From: Thermomonas carbonis
GTDB taxonomy: Bacteria; Pseudomonadota; Gammaproteobacteria; Xanthomonadales; Xanthomonadaceae
Length of the DNA stretch: 64,000 nt
Assembly: GCF_014396975.1 (NCBI RefSeq)
Contig: NZ_CP060719.1
Coordinates: forward strand, 3,134,001-3,198,000
Reading direction: 5' to 3'
Positions 45,217-53,400 of the stretch are shown here, piece after piece; the first letter of the stretch is position 1, and the number at the start of each line of letters is the position of its first letter. Position numbers and translations under genes: made by a program. The notes below the pieces were generated by a model. It had not been told where the DNA came from. It saw only the letters and a program-made list of their open reading frames with translations, and did not search any database.

Positions 45217-45786
45217 ATGAACGCTTGGAGACAGGACCAGGTGATCCCGCAAGGCCAGTACGAGTCGCTGCACAGAATGGTCTTCGGGCAACCTGCCCGG
45301 GCGGTCTATGCGGTCATGGATGGGGCCATGATCGACGACCTTCCCGCCCGGCTCGCGCAAGTCGCCCCCGACGCCGCATGCTTGTTCGAAGGCGCGCTGG
45401 ATCCCATGCTCAGCGCCGCCGCGCCCTGGCTGGTGAAGCTGGATCCGGACACGCCGGTCACCCAGATGGCCCTGCGCGATGGCTGGAACGGCCATTGGGG
45501 CATCGTCCTGGTGACCGATGCCGGGCTCGACCTGCGCACCGTGCGCGCGCACCTGCGCCGGGTGTTGCGGGTGCGTGCACCGGACGGCAGCAGCATGCTG
45601 TTCCGCTTCTACGATCCACGCGCGTTCCGTACCGTCATCCCGGTACTGGACGCGCCTGCGCGCAAGGAATTCTTCGGCCCGATCCACGGCGCCTACGTCG
45701 AAAGCCGCAACCCCGACAGCGTGCTGTTCTTCGCACGCGATGGCCGGCCCGAACCACAGGCCCTGCCGCTGTCCACGGCCGCCTAA
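45217..45786 (+). CDS. DUF4123-family T6SS effector adaptor (Tap/TEC)
   Basis: About 189 aa. DUF4123 proteins bind a specific effector and load it on the VgrG beside which they are encoded. Recognised by ARAVYAVMDGAMIDDLPARLA near the N-terminus, the middle WLVKLDPDTPVTQMAL, GHWGIVLVTDAGLDLRTVRAHLRRVLRVRAPDGSSMLFRFYDPRAFRTVIPVL, and the following FFGPIHGAYVE. The start is uncertain: ATG 45217, an upstream GTG at 45160, or a GTG a few codons downstream behind AGGA. Ten bases separate its stop codon from the frameshifted small gene, so both serve the same effector module. Confidence 0.88.
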   Translation: MNAWRQDQVIPQGQYESLHRMVFGQPARAVYAVMDGAMIDDLPARLAQVAPDAACLFEGALDPMLSAAAPWLVKLDPDTPVTQMALRDGWNGHWGIVLVTDAGLDLRTVRAHLRRVLRVRAPDGSSMLFRFYDPRAFRTVIPVLDAPARKEFFGPIHGAYVESRNPDSVLFFARDGRPEPQALPLSTAA

Positions 45787-45795
45787 GGAGTCCAT

Positions 45796-46151
45796 GTGCT
45801 CGCAATCAAGCGCAAACAGATGGCCGCGATCGGCGAAGTGCAACTTCGCAACAACCTGGCCGACTTCCTCAACCAGCACCTGGGGGGAAGGCACCGTTGC
45901 AACTGGACCAGCTGGATGCACAGTTGGACGCCGTCATTGCCCATTGCCGCAAGGCCGGACTGAAGAGCCAGCGGGCGGTCGCGTCCTATGCCCTTGCCTG
46001 CTCGCTGTTCGGCAACGACCGCGTGGCCGGCGACCCCTCGATCATCGGCATTCTGGCCGACCGCAGCAGCCCGCAGATCGATCGCGCCCTGCTCATCGAG
46101 ATGTGGACCGCGTCGGCCTACAGCGATTACCGCCGCTCACACGGAGGCTGA
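45796..46151 (+). pseudogene. Small T6SS effector-module gene broken by a -1 frameshift
   Basis: GTG at 45796 has AAGGAG five bases upstream and opens VLAIKRKQMAAIGEVQLRNNLADFLNQHL, then runs to a premature stop. From the G6 tract at 45882-45887 another frame continues with GKAPLQLDQLDAQLDAVIAHCRKAGLKSQRAVASYALACSLFGNDRVAGDP to the stop at 46151. Adding one G joins them into 118 residues. The joined protein resembles small proteins found between DUF4123 and effector genes in VgrG modules (M-x-I-x-x-x-Q-M-A start, helical body), whose function is unknown. It is either a real mutation or slippage, or a homopolymer sequencing error. The next gene starts two bases after its stop. Confidence 0.7.
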
Positions 46152-46152
46152 C

Positions 46153-47733
46153 ATGTTCGAATCACTGACCGAAGGCCTGTCCGAAATCGGCGCTGCCGCA
46201 GCGCAGGCCGTGCAGCAGGCGCAGCAAGCCGCGCAGGAAGCAACCCAACAGGCGGGAGCGGCGGCGCAAGGTGCGATCGCCGAGGCGCAGACGGCGGTGT
46301 CGAATGCCACCACGGCCGCAGCCGGCGCAGCGAATGGAGCCGTTGCACAAGCGCAACAGGCCGCCGAAAACGCGGCTGCACAGGCCGGTGCTGCCGCACA
46401 GGGCGCGATAGGCCAGGCCAAGTCGGCGATGAGCGCCGCGCAGGAGGGCCTGAACCAGGTACAGGGCGTCCTCGCGCAGGCAGACCAGATGTTGCAGCAG
46501 GTCCAGGACCTGCCGCCGAATCCGGCACAGGCCTTGCTCGCCCAGGCGAAGAACGCGGTCAACGATGCCAAGAGCCAGGCCAGGGCGATTGCCGAAGGTG
46601 CGCTGGAAACCGCCTCGCAGGCCTTGGACGACGCGATGCAGAGCGCCGAGGACGCCGCGCAGTCCGCCATCGACGACGCGATGGGCTATGTCGACAATGC
46701 AATGGCATTGGTCGAGAACGGGCTGGACACCGCACTGGATGTCGCCAATACCGCCATCGACCAGGCGCAGAACCAATTGCGCAATGCCGCCACCGATGTG
46801 CTGCAGACCGCGCGCAACGAAGTGCTGGACCAGGCGCGTGACGTGCTGGGCCAGATCGGTTCCGCGCTCGGCTCTTTGCCCACGAGCTTCCCCGATCTGC
46901 CGATCGACTTCCCTGCGTCCGATTGCCCGTACGTGCGCGCCCTGCAGAACGAATTGGCACGGCGCGCGGCCCAGGCCAACAATGCCCTGGCCAACGCAGT
47001 CGGGGCGCTCAACGGCGTGGCCGGTCCGCTGCTGGACCAGGCGAACGGCATGCTGGACCAGGCCGATGCATTGGCCGACCAGGCCATGGAGGCGATGGAC
47101 GATGCGATGGCCGCGCTGGACGATGCGCAAGCCACTGCCACGGATGCCGCCAGGGATGCGTTGAACACCGTCAAGGACACCGTTCAACAGGCGCAACAGA
47201 CCGTGCGCGACACCGCGAAGAGCGCCATCGCGCAGGCCAAGGACGCAGTCAACGACGTCAAGGATCAAGCGCAGCAGGCCGCGCAAGGGGTCATCGACGA
47301 CGCCATGTCCGCGGTGGATTCCGTGCAGGAACAAGCCGAAGGGGTTGCCGATCAGGTCGCCCAGCAAATCGACGAAGCCGTGCAACCGGCCATTGACGCC
47401 GCCAAGGGCGCTGCGGCGCAGGCACAGCAAGTCGTGCAACAGGCGCAACAAGGCGCTGCGCAGGTGCAGCAGGCCGCCGAACAGGCCCAGCAGGCCCTGG
47501 ACAGTGCCTCCCAGCAAGTTGCGCAGGCGCAAGCCGCTGCCCAACAAGCCGCGCAAGAGGCGGGCGAAGCTGCACAAGGCGCGATCGCCAGCGCCCAGAC
47601 CGCCATGGCTGACGCCGCGGGTGCCGCAGCCGAAGCCGCCTCCAGCGCAGCCAGCGCCGCACAGTCGGCTGCTGCCGGCGCGATCGATGCGATGGGCAAT
47701 GCGGCTGACTCACTGGGCAACCTGTTCGGCTGA
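46153..47733 (+). CDS. Ala/Gln-rich repetitive coiled-coil protein, candidate T6SS cargo
   Basis: 526 aa, not assignable to a family I know. Nearly the whole chain is alpha-helical low-complexity sequence with Ala, Gln and Asp repeats (AQQAAQEATQQAGAAAQGAI; AQQAAQEAGEAAQGAIASAQ). Both ends carry closely similar segments. One break near residues 237-262 reads GSLPTSFPDLPIDFPASDCP and holds the only cysteine. It has no signal peptide, no long hydrophobic segment and no toxin or nuclease motif. It directly follows vgrG, the DUF4123 adaptor and the small gene in the slot where a VgrG-dependent effector is expected, and a strong terminator follows. It could be a delivered amphipathic protein, a chaperone or a structural filament. 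Confidence 0.75.
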   Translation: MFESLTEGLSEIGAAAAQAVQQAQQAAQEATQQAGAAAQGAIAEAQTAVSNATTAAAGAANGAVAQAQQAAENAAAQAGAAAQGAIGQAKSAMSAAQEGLNQVQGVLAQADQMLQQVQDLPPNPAQALLAQAKNAVNDAKSQARAIAEGALETASQALDDAMQSAEDAAQSAIDDAMGYVDNAMALVENGLDTALDVANTAIDQAQNQLRNAATDVLQTARNEVLDQARDVLGQIGSALGSLPTSFPDLPIDFPASDCPYVRALQNELARRAAQANNALANAVGALNGVAGPLLDQANGMLDQADALADQAMEAMDDAMAALDDAQATATDAARDALNTVKDTVQQAQQTVRDTAKSAIAQAKDAVNDVKDQAQQAAQGVIDDAMSAVDSVQEQAEGVADQVAQQIDEAVQPAIDAAKGAAAQAQQVVQQAQQGAAQVQQAAEQAQQALDSASQQVAQAQAAAQQAAQEAGEAAQGAIASAQTAMADAAGAAAEAASSAASAAQSAAAGAIDAMGNAADSLGNLFG

Positions 47734-47790
47734 CATCAGCAGAACCATGCGACGGCGCGAGCCACCGCTTCGACATGGACACCTCAAGGA

Positions 47791-47817
47791 AAAAGCCGGC
47801 CAGAGGCCGGCTTTTTC
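47791..47817. terminator. Bidirectional intrinsic terminator
   Basis: AAAAAGCCGGCC (47791-47802) / GGCCGGCTTTTT (47806-47817) with a 3-nt loop, between the convergent Ala-rich gene and PAAR gene. It has A and T runs on both flanks, so it serves both strands. Confidence 0.92.
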
Positions 47818-47839
47818 CTTGACTACCCTTGAGGGGTAG

Positions 47840-48253
47840 TCAACCTTCCTCTGCCCTTCGCCTTTCCAGATCTTCGGGTGAGTTGCCCGCCTGCATGAAC
47901 GCGATCTCGTCAGGAGTCATGTCGGCTGGCGGTGGCGGTGGCGGTGGTGGCGCCGGAGGTGCCGGCCCACCGATCAGAACCGTGGGGCACCCCATCACGA
48001 TGACCCCGCCATGCGCAGTCAGGTCACTCATGCGCGCAGCCATCAATCCATTGATGAGCACTGTCGCCGAACCACTGACGATCGTGTCCGGACCGCCCGC
48101 ACAGACCAGCATGTCCGTCACGCGCGCAGCGGGCAGGAAGCCGATGAGCACCGTGGGTGCACACGGTGGAATCACCGGGCCGCCAACGTGGGGGACCACG
48201 CCGGACCACATCGGACAGACGTGGTTATCGCTGACGCGAGCGGCAGGAAGCAT
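47840..48253 (-). CDS. PAAR-domain spike-tip protein
   Basis: 137 aa. Caps the VgrG spike and sharpens it. Residues 1-96 form a PAAR domain with three repeat-like units (MLPAARVSDNHVC, LPAARVTDMLVC, MAARMSDLTAHGG) and zinc-type His/Cys residues. A proline run (about 98-110) joins it to a charged tail (DMTPDEIAFMQAGNSPEDLERRR) with no toxic domain. It is on the opposite strand from the effector module, ten bases upstream of the OmpA-like gene's stop codon. Confidence 0.93.
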   Translation of the reverse strand: MLPAARVSDNHVCPMWSGVVPHVGGPVIPPCAPTVLIGFLPAARVTDMLVCAGGPDTIVSGSATVLINGLMAARMSDLTAHGGVIVMGCPTVLIGGPAPPAPPPPPPPPADMTPDEIAFMQAGNSPEDLERRRAEEG

Positions 48254-48262
48254 GGGGTTTTA

Positions 48263-48829
48263 TCAGCCGCCGGTGGCCTGGATCTCGACGCGGCGATTCT
48301 CGCCGGCATCCGGATCATCCGCGTTCAGCAGTTGGCTCTCGCCCTTGCCGACCGCACGCAGGCGCGCCGAGGCGACGCCGTTGTCCATCAGGTAGCGGCG
48401 CACCGCAGCGGCGCGACGGTCGGACAGGGCCTTGTTGTAGGCCGCCGAACCACTGGCGTCGGTGTGGCCGATCACGGTGAACTTGCGGCCTTCCAGCTGC
48501 GGCGAGGCAAGCGCCTTGGCCAGCGTGGCCATGGTCTTCTCGGAGCTGCCGGCGATCTCCGCCGAGTTGTACTCGAAGTTGATCTGCATGTTGATCGACG
48601 CCGGCTTGGCCGGTGCCGCGGGCGCAGGTGCCGGAGCGGTGGCCATCGAGGCCGCACCGGGACGCAAGGCGCGGGTCTGGCCCTGCTCAGAGGCCGGTGT
48701 GTCCGACTTCAGGCTGTCGATGATCGAATCCACCGACGGTGCACTCTGCGGATCCTGCGCGAACGCGTTGCCGCAGGCGGCAAGCACCGCGATCGCAACG
48801 GCGGTGCGGAGATATTTGGTCATGCTCAT
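48263..48829 (-). CDS. OmpA-like peptidoglycan-binding protein, probable lipoprotein
   Basis: 188 aa. N-terminus MSMTKYLRTAVAIAVLAACGNAFAQ has a possible lipobox (LAAC, Cys19) and also a possible type I site (AFA|Q). A short Pro/Ala linker leads to an OmpA/MotB C-terminal domain (about 85-188), with INFEYNSAEI and GHTDASGSAAYNKALSDRRAAAVRRYL, which holds the Asp and Arg that bind diaminopimelate. I chose ATG 48829, behind AGGATGGG. It pairs with the PAAR gene. Because TssL here lacks such a domain and tssJ is missing, this protein may anchor the T6SS membrane complex to the wall; that is inference. Confidence 0.85.
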   Translation of the reverse strand: MSMTKYLRTAVAIAVLAACGNAFAQDPQSAPSVDSIIDSLKSDTPASEQGQTRALRPGAASMATAPAPAPAAPAKPASINMQINFEYNSAEIAGSSEKTMATLAKALASPQLEGRKFTVIGHTDASGSAAYNKALSDRRAAAVRRYLMDNGVASARLRAVGKGESQLLNADDPDAGENRRVEIQATGG

Positions 48830-49047
48830 CGTCCCATCCTCAGTAACGTGGTGGCCTTGCGGCCGGAATGCATTGGATGCACGGGCCAGTGCCCGGCCTT
48901 TCCCGGAAGTCTGCACCGCACGCGGCAACGATTCGATACCACATTCGGCCTAGTTCCGGCGTGTGCGGCCCGCATCCCGACTAGCGCCGATGGGATATCG
49001 CCGCCGCCGCGGCCGCTGCCTACCCTGAACGGAAATCCGGGGGTTCC

Positions 49048-50409
49048 ATGGAAGCGATGCGGCAACTGCTGCTGGCATCGGGCATCGCCGCCTGCGGCGG
49101 GCTGGCGGGCGCGCTTGCATCATGGATCCTGATATCGCGCCGCACCCGGCGGGAAGCCATCCGCCTCGCTTCGCTGGTGGATGCCGAACCAGCGGCACCC
49201 CACCAGACCGCAGTGCCCGAACTCGCCCCGCTCCTGGCCGCCTGGCGACATCGCCACGACAGCCTGTTGGCGGGCAGCGAAACGCATGCCGCGCAGTATA
49301 GGCACCTATCCGCCGAGATGGTCGGGCTGATGCAGCAGGCAGATGGTGCGCAGCGCGCCAAGGAGCGTTTCCTGGCCGCCAGCAACCACGACCTGCGGCA
49401 ACCGCTGCAGGCGATGGATCTGGCCCTCGCCCGCCTGCGCCGCAACGCGCAAGCAACACAAACCGCCGACATCGAGGGCCTGCAGGACGGCATCCGGACC
49501 ATGGCCGACATCCTCGACGGCCTGTTGCTGCTCTCCCAGCTCGAGGCCGACAGCCTGCAGGCGCAACCAGTGGCCTGCGACCTGCAGGATCTGTTCGCCG
49601 AACTGCTGCTCGCCCATCGTGGGCGAGCGCAACTGGCCGGCGTCGCCCTGCACGCGAATGCACAGGCGCTGGCGGTCACCACCGACCCGGGACTGCTGGC
49701 CGGTCTGCTCGGCCGGCTGCTGGACAATGCGATCAACGCGACCCCGACCGGCGGCCGCGTGCTGCTGGCGGCGCGGGTGCGCGGCGAACGTATCCGCATC
49801 GAAGTGCGCGACAACGGTGTCGGCATCGCGCCGGTGCACCAGCCGCGGGTGTTCGACGAGTTCTTCCAGGTCGGCAATCCCGAGCGCGACCATCGCAAGG
49901 GCTTCGGCCTGGGCCTGGCCATCGTCTCGCGACTGGCCGCCCTGCTCGGCGGCCGGGTCGAACTGCGCTCGCGACTGCATGGCGGCAGTTGCTTCCGCAT
50001 CGACCTGCCGCGCGCGACCGCCGGCAAGCGCATGCCGCAGGCATGGGTGCTTTCCGATGTACCAGCCGACGCCGAAACCCTGCCGGCGATGCTGCAGGCC
50101 TGGGGTTACGCCGCGATGTTCGCCACGGCCCAGCGCCTGGGGCAGCCCCTGCAGGGCATCAAGGAAGGGATCGATGCGGTGGTCTGCGCCATCGATGCTG
50201 CCGATGATCCAGCGTGGGCGGCATTGGAGGCGATCGCCCGGCAACATCCGCGCGCCATCCTCATCGTCCTGTCGGCTACCGCGAGCAGCGAGATCTTCGA
50301 GCGCGCCGGACGGATGCATGCACGCGTGCTGTTGCGACCGCTGGCACCTGCCAAGTTGCGCGCCCTTCTGGCCCAGCGCGGCGTGACCACCCTGGCCGGC
50401 GCCGCCTGA
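49048..50409 (+). CDS. Sensor histidine kinase with degenerate receiver domain
   Basis: 453 aa. One N-terminal membrane helix (about 8-30), a short coiled coil, HisKA with H114 in AASNHDLRQPLQAM, and an ATPase domain (RLLDNAINATPTGGRVLL; DNGVGIAP; GFGLGLAIVSRL). The C-terminal 110 residues have receiver length and a 'LRPLAPAKLRALL' end, but the acidic pair, the phospho-Asp and the invariant Lys (here Arg) are missing, so it is a pseudo-receiver. It is related in its kinase core to the gene at 18837. It diverges from the OmpA-like gene over 218 bp that contain no other gene. Confidence 0.85.
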   Translation: MEAMRQLLLASGIAACGGLAGALASWILISRRTRREAIRLASLVDAEPAAPHQTAVPELAPLLAAWRHRHDSLLAGSETHAAQYRHLSAEMVGLMQQADGAQRAKERFLAASNHDLRQPLQAMDLALARLRRNAQATQTADIEGLQDGIRTMADILDGLLLLSQLEADSLQAQPVACDLQDLFAELLLAHRGRAQLAGVALHANAQALAVTTDPGLLAGLLGRLLDNAINATPTGGRVLLAARVRGERIRIEVRDNGVGIAPVHQPRVFDEFFQVGNPERDHRKGFGLGLAIVSRLAALLGGRVELRSRLHGGSCFRIDLPRATAGKRMPQAWVLSDVPADAETLPAMLQAWGYAAMFATAQRLGQPLQGIKEGIDAVVCAIDAADDPAWAALEAIARQHPRAILIVLSATASSEIFERAGRMHARVLLRPLAPAKLRALLAQRGVTTLAGAA

Positions 50410-50434
50410 TCGGCGACGCCGGTCAACGGCTCGG

Positions 50435-53400
50435 TCAGAAGCTGCCGCAACCGTTCTCGCGTTCGCTGTCGAAGCAGTTGGTCAGGTTCGGCCGCGAGCG
50501 CACCCTGGTCCATTCCGTGGAGAGTCCGTCGCCGGTCGTCGCCAGGCCGGTATCGTCGATCGAGGCATTCACCGCGCACACCGGCGCGCCGCCGAAGTTG
50601 CGGTCGTACACGTAGGTGTTGATGGTCTCGCGAATGAAGTTGACCGGCCTGCCCGGCACCGACGGCAACAGGATGACCTGCAGGGCCGTCGCGTTGCCCG
50701 GTGCCTGCGCGAACACGTAGTTTCTCGCGCTGGTCCCGCCGATCACCGGGTAGAACCCGATCGGCGACAATGGCCCGGCCGGCGACGACCAGATCACCGT
50801 ATCGCCGAACACGCTGGCCACGGTATCTCCGTTGCGGAAACCGCTGACGGTGCCGGTGAAATCCGGATTCGGGAAGCCGAGGTAACGGACCGCGCCATCG
50901 GCGGTGAACAGCAGGGTGGCCGGGGTGATCGCCAGCGTGCCAGGCACGAACTGGATCTGGTAGCCGGCGGCCGAGGTGAAGTTACCGAGGATCGGATAGA
51001 GGCCGACGTCGCTGCCGATGGTCGCCGTGGTACTCGCACTGCCGACGGCCACATTGGCGGCGGTGTCGCCCAGGATCGCGCCGGTCACGCTGAAGGTGAA
51101 CAAGGGATTCGGCAGGCCGTACTCGCGGGTGGCATTGTCGAAGGTGATCGTCGCGATCGGCTGTTGCACGTAGATGAAGTGGTTGTCGCCGCTGGTCACG
51201 GTGACACCGCAGGTGCCGAGATACGCGCAGCCGTAGAGGTTCGGCAGGTTGCCGTCGCCGGCCAGGCCGCCGCGGGTTTCGCCCTCCCAGGTATTGGCCC
51301 ACACCCGCCAGTCGCCGCTCGCCACCAGGCTCGCACCCGCCACGTTCTGCAAGCGTCCCGCGGTGACCAGGTCGATGTTGGTCGCGGTCACGCCGGCGTT
51401 GAGTGTGAGATCGCCTTGCAGGTTGCGCACGAACGCATCGCCACCGGCCGTGATGCCGGTCGCACCGAAGCTGGACAACTGCCCGGAAGACGCATCGAAG
51501 CCGATCGCCGACACGCTGCCGATCGCCAGGGTGTTGGCGTCCTGGAACTCGAAATCGCCACCGGCCAAGCCCGCCAGCGTGGTGTCGGCCACGTCGTTGA
51601 GCGCAGTCGCCAGCAGCACGTCGCCACCGGCCTGCGCGAGCAGGCTGTGCGCGGTGATGACGCCTGCACTGGTCTGGATGATGGATCCGCCGGTGGACAG
51701 CGCCAGCGTGCCATCGCCCACATCGAGTGCCGCCTGCAGGTCGATGCCGCCAGTACCGCCGGTGTTCTGCAGGGTCAGGTTGCCATCGCGGCTGACGCCG
51801 CCGATGACCTGGATGGCACCGGCATGCAGGTTGCTGCCGATGATCAGTTCGGGGGTTTCAATCCGCCCGAGCTCGTCGTCCGTCAACGCGAAGCCCGCCG
51901 TTCCACCGATCAGGATTTCATCGCCGGTACGCTCGGTCAGTCCGCCATTCAGATCCACACCGCCGGGACGCAGGTTCACTCCAACGCCACTGCGAATGAT
52001 GCCGCCGAGGCCGATCGCGTCTCCGTTTCCGGCATTGCCTGCACGGATCACGACCAAGCTGTCGCCGGCATCCACGACTGAACCACCACCGAGGCGCACG
52101 CCTCCGCTCCCGCCTTCGCCGCTCAGCTCGACGCCGCCACCGTTGGTCGCGATGGACACGTTCTCGCCGATTTCCAGTCCGATCGAGAACCCCGAAATTC
52201 CACGGCCGCGCAGATCGATGTGGCCGCTGTCCGTGGTGAATTCGCCACCGCCCAGCAGCAAGCCGTAGTCCGCGCCGATGCCGGTCAGGCTGATGCCGCC
52301 CGTGCTGGTGGCGACTGCGGATGTTCCGAAGAACCTGAGCCCCGTGCCGCCGGCGGCATTGCCGAGAATCGAGACATCTCCTGCCCCCGCCGAAATCTGC
52401 GCATTGACCAGGCCCACACCCATTCCCGCCAAGCCAGACGCCATGCCGGTGATGTCGATGGTGCCGCCAGCGCTGTCCAGATCCGTGCCAGCAAGCGACA
52501 CGCCAAGCAGCCCGCCCTCGCCCTCGATCGTGATGGAGCCACCATCGCTCGCGACGTCGTTCTCGGTCATCAGGACGCCTGTATTCGCACCGGCTCCGAT
52601 TACGCTGATCGCACCGCCGCCGCTGCCGATCGCGAACGCGCCACCATCGCCCAGTTGCACACCCACGCCCCCGGCACTGGTGCCGGTGACGCTGATGTTG
52701 CCGCCATTGGTGACCAGGCCATCGCCGGTCACGCGCACGCCGGCAATGGCCGTTGCAGCCGTGGCGGTGCCTTCCAGGGTGATGTCGCCGCTGTCGGTAT
52801 CCAGCGCACCGTCGGTGATGTCCAGGCCGAAGTCCGCGCCGGTGCCATAGAGTCCGATCGCGCCGGTCGTGGTGCTGATGCTGCTGCCGTTGGCCATGGC
52901 GATGCCGATGCCGGCCACCGCGCTGCCGGTCACACTCACGTCACCTGCGCCGCCGATGAGTTGCGCCGCATACAGCGACACACCCGCGCCCCCCGCAGCG
53001 GATGCGGTGCCGTCGATGTCGATGCCACCGCCCGCGCTGTCCACATTGCTGCCATCCAGCGAAACACCGACATCCGCGCCATTGCCGAGGATGCTGATCG
53101 CACCACCCGCACTTGCAACCTGATTGCCCTGCATCAACACACCGGCATCGATGCCGGTGCCTTCAATGGTGATTGCGCCGCCGCCGCTGCCGATCGCAAA
53201 TGCACTGCCATCGCCCAGTTGCACGCCCACGCCGCCGGCACTGGTGCCGGTCACGGTGATGTCGCCACCATTGGTGGTCAGGCCATCGCCGGTCACGCGC
53301 ACGCCGGCAATCGCTGCCGCCGATGTCGCGGTGCCTTCCAGGATGACATCGCCGCTGTCCGTATCCAGCGCGCCGTCAGTGATATCCAGGCCGAAGTCCG

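Noticed and set aside
46153-47733. Possible CRISPR-like or DNA tandem repeat array
   Set aside because: Repeats are short, imperfect and keep codon phase; they arise from Ala/Gln-rich coding sequence and have no spacer structure.
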